Assembly: GCA_020747015.1 (NCBI GenBank)
Contig: JAGTJM010000002.1
Span: 248,001 to 312,000, forward strand
Direction of reading: 5' to 3'
Length of the DNA: 64,000 nucleotides
Source: Pyrenochaeta sp. MPI-SDFR-AT-0127
Lineage: Eukaryota > Ascomycota > Dothideomycetes > Pleosporales > Cucurbitariaceae
Made by a program: the position numbers and the translations under genes
The notes under the pieces: model-generated
Told to the model about the DNA's origin: nothing
Databases searched by the model: none
What the model saw: the letters and a program-made list of their open reading frames with translations, nothing else
In this document: positions 21,844 through 33,118 of the stretch, piece after piece
Position numbering within the stretch: position 1 is the first letter of the stretch
Layout of the letters: each line of letters starts with the position of its first letter

Positions 21844-22886
21844 TTATTTCACATAACTCCACACCACTCTTTTAAACGCCACCTTCCCCTCTTCACTCCC
21901 AAACAATAGTCTGAGCCTATATCTAGATCTAACAGACCTCTTTACTATCCCTCCATCAGTTTTATCTCCCCTAACACCCCGTTCGCTCTTTTTCGCCTCT
22001 TCCAACGCCAATCTCCTGCCTTGATAATTTGTTCTTCTCTTCTCCCTTTGTTGCCGCTCTCTAATCAGCATCTTGAATTTCCGTTTCCCATTATGGGAAT
22101 CAAATGTTAGGTGAGCTGTGCATCGCCGTTTCGAGTGAGCGCGGGATAGGCCTAGAGAATTCCTTCGTGAAACAAAGTTTGAGTGAGCTTGCTGAGAAGA
22201 GAAGCCGTTCGCTGGTTTCGGGGTTTGACAAAGGGGCTCGTCTGCGGATGTAAGCATGGGTATTGTATCATAGCTGCCACCGGTTGCGGATTCCAGGCCC
22301 GCTGCAATGTGTGTGCTATTTCGTCGATCAAGATTGTGTTTCCATGTACCGTCTAAAATTCTAGGATCGATATTTGAACTACATAGTTCTGGAGGTTGCC
22401 ATTCTTCTAGGAATGTATTCGTATCTGTGTTCGTCCTATTCAAGATACGAAGGAGATGCGGATGCCATGCCCAGCAGCTCCCGCAAGTTGACTGGAGACA
22501 TGGTTGTTCATATGTGATGTCATTCTGAAATACCCCCTTTTGATTTCTCGAGGAACCGCCGTAATTAAACTTCCATAGCTTGATCTTGCAATGTGTCAAT
22601 CTTTTCGACCACTTGTGCTTACTTTGGAGCATTCCTCCTTCGATGCTGTCTCTTGTGGTAGCAGTTGTCACCTGTAAATTCAATGTCGCCTTCGGGGCTG
22701 GCTCTGTGAAATCATCCACAGTCTGATCGTATTCGTTCCATATCTCTCTTGGTATTTTGATCTGAAAGCCTGCCATTAGCGATTAGAGATCTTTCTTCGT
22801 CAATGATCAGCAGCAGTTACACCCGAGCGGCCACTTTCGGGGGAAGATGTAACACTGCTACTACACGGAGGACTATTAAATGCCAT
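21844..22886 (-). CDS. Hypothetical protein, Cys/Trp motif and basic C-terminus
   Basis: I do not recognise this protein. A 310-residue frame opens at ATG 22776 (MAGFQIKIPREIW). That ATG, however, sits in a good intron end (CGCTAATGGCAG|GC), so I prefer two exons, 22886..22823 and 22769..21844, giving 329 residues beginning MAFNSPPCSSSV. The 53-nt intron has a GTGTAA donor and two CTAAT branch candidates. Visible features are a CLQSTCGSCWAWHPHLL segment that might bind metal, and a long Lys/Arg-rich C-terminal third. There is no signal peptide or membrane segment. A separate open stretch (23150..23028) with CxxC-type cysteines and a following good intron end may be a further 5' exon, but the phases do not fit. 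Confidence 0.5.
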
Positions 22887-23218
22887 TATTATTTGCCTGC
22901 TTGTTGTCAGCAATGTGTTTGACGAGCTGTTTGTTAGCATCTAACTGTCTTGCACGTGAGATGTAGCTAGCACAACATGACAGATGAGTGCTTCCACAGG
23001 TGAAGGACTAAAATAACAACACACTACCTCCATCGGACATATGACAACATCTTGTCCATCGTGGTGATACAGTGAGCCCGGATTAGGCTCCTTGCAATAT
23101 ATGGAGAACGCTTGACAATCTAAACAGAATCTGGAATCTGATGGGGTCATGGCAGTCTATTCATACTCTCTCTATATGCATACGCGAAATGGAAGTGCTG
23201 CATGATGGAATCACGTTC
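22887..23218. other. Intergenic or unassigned 5' exon
   Basis: Contains a minus-strand open stretch starting at ATG 23150 (MTPSDSRFCLDCQAFSIYC) with a GAG|GTAGTG donor near 23028 and a TGCTAACAAACAG acceptor near 22930. Joined, these give a 57-residue protein with a stop. It may be a tiny gene or an upstream exon of the hypothetical gene; neither is proven. Confidence 0.25.
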
Positions 23219-24765
23219 TCAAGTCGTCTCTTCATAACAGCGATCCCAAAGTCCTCCACTTCTCGCAAAGCTCTGGCTCTTGACAAACTTACTCAATGTG
23301 CACCTCCCATATTCATCTCCACCACAGAATTCTAAAGGTTGAACTCGGTCGTTCACAATGATGCGGACGAACTCCTCTTTTTCATGCTTGCACTGCAGCT
23401 TCTCAAAATACAATCGCGCCGCAAATGCTACAGTCCATGCGGCAGAATATCCATGAGTCTTCTCCGTACTTTCAATAGTCGTATTCGAGAGTGGCTTTGT
23501 GTTGTTGTATAGCCCAAGAGCTGCCAAAACCCCGCTCATGTCATTGTCGTGGCTAAAGTCGGCATACACCTTCCGATCCAGAGGAAAGGTTGCTGGGTCA
23601 GAATCGAGTGTGCGATTTGTATTGGTGTTGTCATTAACAGGCGTTTCTGTCAGCCGCGCCAACAATTCGTTCACGTAGCCTACGCCTTGGGTAGCACCAA
23701 GCGGATTACCCACGCTGTAACCGTAGAACTTGCCTAGGGTCTGAAAGTAGTCGTATGCATGCCACTCTTTTTCGGTGAAGAGAGGGCAAAATTCCGACAT
23801 TTTTGCTGCAGGGTGTGCGAGAGTGTCAAACGGGCACATGTCCATCAAATAGACGATGGACCTTGCGCTGAGGCTAGTACCTAATGCTGAATTTACGCGT
23901 TCCTGTATTGGGGGAACGAAGTGAGAGGCCCATATCTGCTGTGCTCGGTCGCCAAGACCATGGCTGGGTCCGCCCTCAAATGCAGGACAAATGTCGTGAG
24001 ACAGCGTATTGTTCCACTGTCGACCCTCTGGTATGACCAAATCAATCTTCTCCGGCTCCGAATCTAAGGACTGTGCAACGCCAGTGAGCCACTTCTCAGC
24101 CGATTCAACGACACGTTGCTGCCCTCCCGCACGTACAAACGGCGTATGTTTCTTGACAAGCTTGTGGTAGCGGCGGAAGAAGTGAGCTCCTGAGTTCACC
24201 ATCTCTTGCCTCCCAGCATCCGTCAACTGGTCTGCACCAAGTGTGAACTTGTAGTCCTTCAAGAAGTTGAACTTGTTCGGATATGCGGTGCTCGTGTTCT
24301 GGATCTCGGCGATCAAGAGGGCGTAGGCCATGGATTTGCCAATGGTTGGGTCACGGCCGCCGTGGCGGGAGAGGACGTTGGCAAAGGTGACCTCGCATCC
24401 TTTCGGAGGCGCAACATCGATTTCAGAGGGTACCGAATACCAGAGCGAATACTGGCCCCAGAAATGCGTTGTCTTTGGGCTACAGCGGTAGCCATGATCT
24501 ATGGTGTCGCAGGATTTCGTCGTGGAGGTGAAAAACAAGCTATTGTGAGTTAGATGGAGGGCAAATATTTATCTTAGATTATGACACCGCACCTAACAAG
24601 GCCATAAATGCTAGCTAGACCAACTACAATTTGGACTAAAAGCACGATAGTACGAGGTCTTGCTTGGGCTTTACTGGGTGACAGTGGATCCTTTTCGCTC
24701 AGCGGCAAAGGCGTGTATTGCTGCGCGCGGGTCCCGCGAAGTCTGTTCCAAACTTCCCCCATCAT
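23219..24765 (-). CDS. Histidine acid phosphatase / phytase-like, N-terminal membrane anchor
   Basis: Exons 24765..24593 and 24539..23219, 497 residues. The 53-nt intron has a GTGCGG donor and an ATCTAACTCACAATAG acceptor. The histidine phosphatase branch 2 hydrolyses phosphomonoesters, often phytate or other inositol phosphates. The nucleophile motif is SRHGGRDPT (residues 115–123) and the acid motif is FSHDNDM near residue 400. A cytosolic basic and Ser/Pro-rich tail comes first, then one membrane helix (IVLLVQIVVGLASIYGLVSL, about 40–59), then the Cys-containing lumenal catalytic domain. That predicts a type II membrane enzyme, while classical fungal phytases have a cleaved signal peptide. 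RHGGRDP differs slightly from the usual RHGxRxP by Gly and Asp. The substrate is not determinable here. Confidence 0.92.
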
Positions 24766-25589
24766 ACTGAGCGAAACAGTGGAGTTTACTGCGAAGTCGC
24801 AAACTCCCAGATTTGAATTGTGGGATAAGCGGAGAGCTTCAACCGGTGACGTAGCAGCTCATGGCGACAGGCCAGTTGTTCGATCGGAGATGCGGAAAAG
24901 ATGCACCAGTAACCGGTGTTCAACAAAGATCAAGGGGAAAGCTTATCATATAATTGCAATGAGTGCAGATGCCGCACGACGAATCCCGTTATGGTGGCCA
25001 TCATGGTGTTTCAGACGGTGTCCAACGGAATGGCCCACGTTATGCCGAGCGCGCCAAGACCAACACGCGAATCTTGGACAGGCCTCACCAACCTTCATCT
25101 TATGAAGAATTGCTCTTAAAGCACCATGTGGTCATTTACTTGTGCCAGAGCTCTCAGAAACGCCCTTGACGCTCGTATGGGAGACGCTGACGCGTTTACG
25201 CAACTCTGGACCGATCTCGGATGTTGCTGAGGGGTTTATCCACAGCAATAGTGGCGGCGCCGCGTTAGCAACCAAGAGGCTGGGGCTTGATTGGCCTCGC
25301 GACGGTCGACTATCGTAACTATGTCGTGGGGCTAAGGAGTACCTTATCTGTGAAGGAGCCGTCAGTCAAGCTTCGTTAAGCTTTGCCGGACACAATTCCT
25401 GCTGGACATGCCCGTTTCGGACGGTCGACGTCAAAGGCGGCTTGAATTGCGGAATACCCTCCGCAACTCCTCTTTAACCACCTGGTGGCTTCTCATGTTT
25501 GTATCCCTCAAGATTCTTTTGTGTATTCTTTCATTTCGCTCCACTATTGCTCAAACCGCTCCTCAATCTCGCTGCTCGCACTTTTGACA
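24766..25589. other. Divergent promoter between acid phosphatase and permease
   Basis: The two genes are transcribed away from each other across 824 bp. Open frames in it have no family resemblance. No clear operator was identified. Confidence 0.45.
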
Positions 25590-27284
25590 ATGAGGCCTGT
25601 CGAACCCGGCCGCCTCGACGATGAGGCGCAACTCCAGGCTCTGGGCCATAAGGGTGAATTGCAACGCAACTTTAGTCTCTTGTCCATGCTAGGACTGGCT
25701 TTTGCGATCCTCAATTCTTGGACTGCGCTCTCGTCGTCGCTTGGCTTGGCGCTGCCATCTGGCGGCTCCACGAGTGTCATCTGGGGCCTTCTTACAGCTG
25801 GAATATGCAACTTGGCTTTGGCAGCATCCCTCGCCGAATTTCTTTCGGCATACCCAACAGCTGGGGGCCAGTAAGTGGCTTCTTTCCCCGCGTGCAATGT
25901 ATGCCATACTCATTTTGTCCAGATACCACTGGGTAGCAGTCATCACTCCAAAGAGATGGGTTCCGCTAGCATCCTGGATCACTGGGTGGATTAATGTTTC
26001 CGGATGGCTTGCTCTAACAACGTCAGGAGGCCTCCTTGCTTCGCAATTGATCTCTGGCCTTATCTCGCTCTTCCATCCAGACTTCAAACTCAAAGCATGG
26101 CAGATATATCTTATCTACGTTGCCTGGACACTCATCGCGTTCACTGTCAACGCGTTTCTGAACAGACTACTGCCCTATGTTAACAAGACTGCATTTATCT
26201 GGAGTATCGGCGGATTCGCCATTATCAGCATTACCATTTTAGCCTGTGCCTCGCCAAATTATGCTTCTGCAAAATTTGTCTTCACAAATTTCATTAATGA
26301 GACGGGATGGCCAGATGGCATTGCGTGGTTGCTCGGTTTACTCCAGGGTGGTTTTGGAATTACCGGCTACGATGCTGTTGCACATATGATTGAAGAGATT
26401 CCGAACGCTTCCGTTGAGGGCCCCAAGATCATGGTGTACTGCGTCTGCATTGGAACCGTAACTGGCTTCATCTTCCTAATGGTCTTACTCTTCGTCTCTG
26501 GTGGTGACACGGCATCCATCATCTCCTCAAGTGCCGGCCCTCTTCTCCAAATCTTGTACAATGCTACAAGCAGCCGAGCAGGAGCAGTATGTCTTCTCAT
26601 ATTTCCTTTGATTTGCATCCTCTTCGCGGAAATTGCCATTATGACGACAAGCTCCCGCATGACTTACGCTTTTGCGCGAGATGGCGGCCTACCAGCCTCC
26701 AAGTTCTTTGCAAAGGTTCATCCACGACTCGGCCAACCACTCAATGCTCTTATGTTGGCTGCTGGTCTCACAATTCTGTTCGGGTTGATCTTAATCGGCT
26801 CGAGCAGTGCGTTTAATGCTTTGATCTCCGCGTCTGTAGTCGCCCTCGGCGTCAGCTACGCTATTCCGATCGCTATCAATGTTTGTCGCGGTAGGAAGAT
26901 GCTAGGACCCAGAGCTTTTGTCTTACCTAATGCTGTCGGCTGGGCTGCCAATTTGCTTGGTATCATATACACTGCCATTACTACCGTATTGTTCTTGTTT
27001 CCGCCAGCAATTCCAGTCACAGCAACTAGCATGAGTAAGTACCTTTCAATCGCAAAACATGGCCACCTACTAACTCCCTAGATTATTGTGTTGTTGCATT
27101 CGGCATCATCTTGTTTATCAGCACCTTCCAATGGATTGTAGACGGTCGCAAGAACTTCACTGGGCCAAGAACAGATATGGGATTGGAAGTTTTGGAGGCC
27201 ATGAAGAGTCAGGAGCAAAATGGCGTCGAAAACCAGCATGTCAAAGTCGCTGGTGAAGAGATAGGACCACATACCTTGAAATAA
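25590..27284 (+). CDS. Amino acid / choline / GABA-type permease (APC superfamily)
   Basis: Exons 25590..25870, 25923..27034 and 27082..27284, 531 residues. Both introns are classic: GTAAGT...TGTCCAG, and GTAAGT...CTACTAACTCCCTAG. About 12 membrane helices span the length. The start of the transport core (FSLLSMLGLAFAILNSW) and the GYDAVAHMIEEIPNA segment are typical of the fungal branch that includes choline/GABA carriers such as Hnm1 and Uga4. The next loop (MTTSSRMTYAFARDGGLP) is a family hallmark. The C-terminus (DGRKNFTGPRTDM) is also typical. It imports small amino compounds at the plasma membrane; which one is not clear. ATG 25590 was chosen because the upstream extension starts only with GTG. 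Confidence 0.93.
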
Positions 27285-27762
27285 TTTGGTAAGGAACGCT
27301 TCGCAAAGTACTATTGTTACCTCGTCTCTGAATTATTTACCTCGTGTTTCACTCAGACGTTTCGTATCAACGTATATTGGGTGCAATCAATGTACCCCGT
27401 TGTCCCAGCCAACCGGTCACGTAGACCAGTGTCATGCGCTCATCTTTTACCTTCAACCATGCCTAGTGACGATCACCGAGGCTATTCATGGCCCGGGCAT
27501 GTATTTTTACAAAGTACGATCCCCCGCGTACCTGGTTTTCTTCAGCACTCTGCGCACATGTCAACTGCCCCCCAAAATAGCACCGAAACAACTGTTACTC
27601 CAATCAACACCGTGGCAGCCCCTACGAATAACCCCTAGCGTCACTTGCGCCTGACTTTTTCTATTCAAATTTCTTTATAGTATGAAACATCTTCTTTGAT
27701 ACCTTCGCTCTTCAGCTGCTTATAACTGTACATACAGAAATAGAACCTCGCAAGTAACAGAC
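27285..27762. other. Intergenic
   Basis: 3' flank of the permease. I see no gene. Confidence 0.4.
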
Positions 27763-29115
27763 ATGCTCAACCCTTTGCTCATCATGAGATATCTTTGGGC
27801 ATCGCCTGGAGCGAGCTCCACCTCGAATTTTGCACAGATGACTTCTACAACTGGGTTATATCCCTCTGGATGCAATTCGACTCCCGCTACTAGTGCTGGC
27901 ACTGCAGCTCGCAAGCCGATATCTCATGATGCGGCACCACAGTATGAGCAACCTCCCAATATAGACGCTGCCGACCTGAAAAACAACGGCATAGTTCCAA
28001 TTCTTCGTCCAACTTCAGCTACACCTTCAGAGACGCTAGGATTCCTGCTTTCTTCTTCTGTGAGACCGGGACTTTTCGCTTCATGCCATGCTGCGGTTGA
28101 AGATGACGAGATGGATGGAACAGAGAACCACAAATGTAAAGGTAGCCACAGCCCAGACGGCATGCTCCTATTTTATCGATCATAATCAAGGAGGATACAG
28201 AGGAAGATTCTTTGCCTGAAGGCTACTCAGGCACCTGGCACCACATTCGGTTCTTCACCCCAGCTTCATATACTGAAGATCATCCTTGCGGCTACTTGGG
28301 CGAGCACAATCTCATTTGCAGTGACTGGATCAAATCTGAAGAGTCATGCGGCAATGATTGCAAGACGCAACCCCTTCATGAGGCACCATTTGTCTGCACA
28401 AATGTAGCGATGTCATCATAGATACCTTAGAGAAGATGGTTACACCTGCTGAGAAAGCAAAGCTCAACTTATCAAAAGACAACAACGAAATCTTCGCTCT
28501 CACGCTGCTTGTAGACTACGTCACTCGATACAAACAGAAGCTGAAGGGAAATATTGCAGAGATGGTGCTGTGCGCCCTCAACCCAGCAATTTTCCGCTCT
28601 TGCGATGCTTCGGAAGGGCCTGTTCCAACTGCGCCGCTAGAAAATATTATTCGAGATACATAGGCGATGCTTGAGAGATATATGGAGAAGAAGAAAATGA
28701 AGGAAGCAATCTTGCTTAACAAAAACCTCAAGCGAAAGAGATTGGAACGTCCTGAAGCGCCAGTGGCAAAAGGTGATATCAACGCACAAGGCACTTCACA
28801 TGTTGCATATTCCAATTATGCCCCAAAGCAAAATCAAGACCAAACTCCACTAGCAGAGAGCAATGTTCCTAGCCAACCGAGGTTGGCAATAAGAGGCGAA
28901 AAAGGAATTTTGAAAGTCACTGGGAGCCCATTACTGCTCACACCCGCGTGACCAAGCGTCCTATTTCCCACCTAGAAGATGCAGAAGCCATGCTCGCCCA
29001 TACTAGCGAAGAAATATCTTACGTTGCACCACCAAATAAGTCCAGGCAACCCTCATTCGTATCCTCATCATCGTCTGAATGCTTTCAGGCCCCTGCTAGA
29101 AAAGCGCAATGTTGA
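27763..29115 (+). pseudogene. Decayed hypothetical gene (several frames)
   Basis: Successive open stretches in different frames read like pieces of one hydrophilic protein: 27763..28185, about 28183..28421, 28436..28951 and about 28890..29115. The third is cut by a single in-frame TAG at 28661, after which the same frame continues into MLERYMEKKKMKEAIL. The fourth (WEPITAHTRVTKRPISH...) is shifted by one frame. I recognise no family. Some breaks could be introns, but I found no full set of good splice sites. It sits at the edge of the gene-poor block, which fits loss of function. Confidence 0.35.
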
Positions 29116-30860
29116 GGTCCACTTGGAGACTGCCATTGAGATTGAGAGCCGCAAACAGTGCTGTGATACCACGGCTCTGAATCGGATTTAAGAGTAGGGT
29201 TGGACTTGGAGACTTAAGTGCTTTTGGGTCTGGCCTGACTAACTCGTCAGAGGGAGTTGTTGGTCAGAGTACGTGTCATTGCGCGCTCTACGCCACGTTG
29301 ACTGCTGGCAATATCTCTATGATATATATGTACAGATATTTTTTCAGAGAAGGAAGTCTTGCGAGGGCAGCATGGATTCAATCGAGGTAGGAAAGCATCA
29401 ACTTGGCGGGGTAGATGGCATCCGTCTAGAACACGGCTGTGAATAAATTGAAGGACGGCATGCTTCGTCTGGGTTGGAACACGCACCATCTTAATCAATG
29501 TCCAGGACTTCCCAAGCATACCTACTCTCCAATATAATCAAATGCTCATATTGAGAATCTAGGATCAAAAGACAAACAACATACAACAGCGGGGGATCCG
29601 CTAGTGGTCATACACGGAACTATAGATCCGCTCGTACGCTTATTAAGTAAGACCGAGCGAACGGAAGCTCTGTTATCTCTTGTCCCGCCATCGTCAAATC
29701 CCGTCGTATTATCACTTTTAGTAAGTTGCAATCTGTCTTTGGCATGCGAATTCTCCTGCATTTAGAGTATTCGCTGCCAATTACGAAACAGGGAATGCGC
29801 CATGGGCAAGAACAGTGTAAACTAATCCAGTCTCAGGCAACTGCAATTTAAACAGGATTACATGCGCGTAGAGTACTGGTTTGACTGGTTGAGACACCAA
29901 AAGGCTCAACCATCATAATATACGTGTCGGTAAACTGTCAATTGTACCAATCAAGGCATGATCTTCCAATTCACTACATTTCTGCGGCATCGGCTGTGGA
30001 TGATGGTAGGAAATGGCGAAGCATTATCACGATAACTACTACAAGAGTCAGCGTTTTCGCCTCTGATGAGCGTTACTGCGACAGATGGCTATCAACCGTT
30101 TCATCACTGCTAGTAAAAGATTGTATGTTGAGATATCTGGTGCAGATGAGCCTCATCTGTTTCACATACGGCACTAACACCGACCCTAAAAATTGCCTGC
30201 CCACATTAGCATATCAACGCTTTGCGTACTCGCAAACGGACAGCGTTAATCACGTCAGGATACAGTCTCAAAGCCTGAGTTTCCGCTCTTCTAGCAGTTG
30301 GGAATCACTCTACATACAGGGCTCAATCACTGAGGTTGTCGTGGCTCAGAGAGGTTTGCTAAAACTAGTAGTAGGTTACAACATTAGAAAATGTGACCAA
30401 AGATATAGTGAGTAGACACCCACTGCGCACATAATCTAAAGCTGCGAGATGCTCATTCCCTACCACTACTTGCAGTACCCTTCTCCTATCAACGGCTGCT
30501 GCTGTTACCCTGTTGAAGTCGGCCTCCTATTAAAGCGGCCGCTCGACTTTTGCAGGGTGGCATACAACTGCCAGGCTCGTGCACAGTCAACCAATAGCCT
30601 TTACCTGTCACTGACAACTCACCCCGCATCATCCCCTGTCGCGCTTGGGAAAGCTTCGCCATGCTAGTTGCTAGCGTGAATGAGACGGTGTACGCCTGCA
30701 TGTGTTCCGAGCTTCTCAAATCAAAGGTGATGTATCTTGTTGGCAGTCGCTTACCAATTGCAGATTATACTTTGCCCTCCAACCAGCCCAGAGGCGTGTA
30801 AATGAATATTTCTGTTTCAATAGATGTGGTTAGGCTATCAGATATGGAGGATATCCAAAG

Positions 30861-30900
30861 CTATTGAGCAAGATTTCACCGGTTTCCTCAGCCTGGTCAT
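30861..30900 (+). repeat. Direct repeat copy 1 (40 bp)
   Basis: Begins CTATTGAGCAAGATTTCACC. It matches 31031..31070 at 35 of 40 positions, 170 bp apart. Function unknown; it lies just upstream of the STAND-like gene. Confidence 0.7.
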
Positions 30901-31030
30901 CATGAATCAGCCCCGGCCGATACAGACGTATCCATTTGAGCTAATTAGGCGCATTCAGCCTGTTTCTTCCTGTCATCTTATCCAATTTTTGATATTTTAC
31001 TGGCTGATGGAAATAAGAGTACCTGTAAGG

Positions 31031-31070
31031 CTATTGAGCTAGTTTTCACCGGTATCTTCAGCCTCGTCAT
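31031..31070 (+). repeat. Direct repeat copy 2 (40 bp)
   Basis: Begins CTATTGAGCTAGTTTTCACC. It is the diverged partner of 30861..30900 and ends 140 bp before the ATG at 31210. Confidence 0.7.
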
Positions 31071-31209
31071 GACAAGGCAACCTTTGGTTATAGCTGCAAT
31101 TTAAGTATTGACTCACGGATGGAACTCTTGTTTAACTTTTAGTTCCATCCTTCTTTACATTATCCAAGGATTTTGAAACATTGATCTCGGCACAATCGTC
31201 TCTAGGAGC

Positions 31210-33118
31210 ATGGCTGAAATATTTGGGGTTATTACAGGCGTTGTTACCCTGACTGACTTGATCAGCAAGATTCTCAAGTTCGTCGACAAATATAAGGACA
31301 ACCAGAATCTGCTGAGGAGATACTGCGACACCTTGAAAATGGTCAAAAACGTAACTTGCTATGTGGGCTTTGGCTAAATTGAACAACGCTGAAATTTTTA
31401 GTCGCACGATATGATCAACAACCTTGCGAAAGAGTCGACGTTGATCGACACTATTTCGATTCTCGTGGAACATAAAAGGGTCAATGTCGTTCAATTCTGT
31501 TCACAAATCGTCGGAGATATTGAGAAGGAAGTTCGGATTTTTCTCCAAATCCTTGATAAGGGTAAAACCAAAAACACAGAAAATTTCGTCAGAAGTTTAT
31601 GGGAAAGCTTTAAAAACCTTAAAAACTTTGGGACCAAAATTCGTGCGACGATTGAAGAGACCTACCTTAATAAGTTAATCGAAACCGCAAAGCACGCACA
31701 GAATTCGGTACATGTGGCTCTGTCAGCTCTAATCCTGGTAGAGATGCGTACGAAGTAAGCTTGAAAGAATTGTCTAACACTATGGTAAAACTAATGAGTG
31801 TTAAAGTGCCGAGGAAACGAAGGGGGCCTTGACTGTCATGTACAAGAAATTCAATGAGCTCCAAGCTGACGTCAAATCCAATACAAGAGTAATGGTATTC
31901 AAGCAAAAGGACTCCTCTCGTTCAACTTTGCGAACATCACGCCCAAAACTTACACGCCGCAAAGGAAAAGAGAGGCTCATCAACTGCGACAGCTTACCTG
32001 TAGAGCCATTCATGGCTTATCAAAGGTCAACCATTCACACGTCCGATACCGGAAATGCAGATTCATCAGAAAGTTTTAGCGCCATGAACCCCTCCGATAT
32101 TGGGGAAGATATCGCAGTGATGTGCTATGATGGAAGCTTGAACATTGTTACCAACAGACCCTTACAACAGCATAGCGTGATTGAGAGTGAGCCAGCTACA
32201 GAGAATGAGAGTGACAGTGAGCAAACCGTGCTACTAAGTGAATGGGAAGACAGCCCTTCTGATGACGACAACTATTATTCAGATATTCGGCCCGACTTCC
32301 GTGAATCATCCATGGAATTGAGCCTGGATGGAATACTGTTCATCGATGCGGCAGTTAAGATTGCAGATTGCAAAGCTTCTGAGACAGGCCTCATCCGTTT
32401 CTGTACCCGGACGTTGAGTGTTGGCGAGGACCATACCAGCGCTATACTCAAGGAACCCTGTGGTACTGATCCTAATACTTGCTGTCATGTAGCTATTTAT
32501 TCCGAGCTTCACTCATTGGTCGAGGAGCAATTACCGTACACTTTCCAAGGCATATTAAAACCTGGATTACATTTGTCTACAGATGCAAGAAAAAACAAGC
32601 AGAAGGACATGGATAGCCTCGCACTCAATGTTTTTGACAGTTGCAATGACCAGGAGTTGTACACGCTTATCTACAGTCACGAGGGAACCCGCAAACAGTA
32701 TGCGCAACGAACCGAGCTCACTATCCTTACGATTTCAGACACGGCTATGGATAAAAACTACGCCGACGAGGAGGAGAAGGAAGAAGAAGAAGAAGAAGAA
32801 GAAGAAGAAGAAGAAGAAGAGAGGGCTGCGACTGGAGTCAATGAAGAAGAGGGTGATGGAACTGAACCTGGGGAAACCGTTCCAAATCTAAACAATGAAG
32901 TACCTCATGGCATTGGGCCATTCACCCGGTTACCATGCATCTTTTGTGGAGCAGATGCTCTCCAACCTATCCGAGACGCTTCTGGCTACGTTGGGGCACT
33001 TGTATATTATAATCGTTCTTTCGGTTACACATGCCAGCGATGTGAGAAGAGGAGCTGGATATCTGGAGGCAATTTTGGGCTCAGCATTCCAGGAGCAAGT
33101 TGGAGTTGGTGGGGCTAG
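31210..33118 (+). CDS. Fungal NLR/STAND-type N-terminal domain joined to a C-terminal zinc ribbon
   Basis: Exons 31210..31350, 31402..31754 and 31807..33118, 601 residues. The introns have GTAACT/TTTTTAG and GTAAGC/TTAAAG ends, and all phases fit. The N-terminus, MAEIFGVITGVVTLTDLISK followed by amphipathic helices, resembles the helical domain that opens many fungal STAND/NLR-like and HeLo-like proteins. No NACHT or NB-ARC P-loop follows. Instead there is a basic patch (RPKLTRRKGKER), a long acidic linker, a poly-Glu run coded by a GAA microsatellite, and a C-terminal ribbon with PCIFCGADAL and TCQRCEKRSW (CxxC about 30 residues from CxxC). It ends GASWSWWG. A signalling or incompatibility role is an inference from the N-terminus only. 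Confidence 0.68.
32780..32822 (+). repeat. GAA microsatellite coding poly-Glu
   Basis: About 14 GAA triplets in frame within the STAND-like gene, giving a run of glutamates. Such tracts change length readily. Confidence 0.9.

Larger units (their letters stand above)
29116..31209. other. Gene-poor stretch, 2.1 kb
   Basis: Frequent stops in all frames and no recognisable coding sequence. The only structure noted is a diverged 40-bp direct duplication near its right end, listed separately. Confidence 0.45.
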
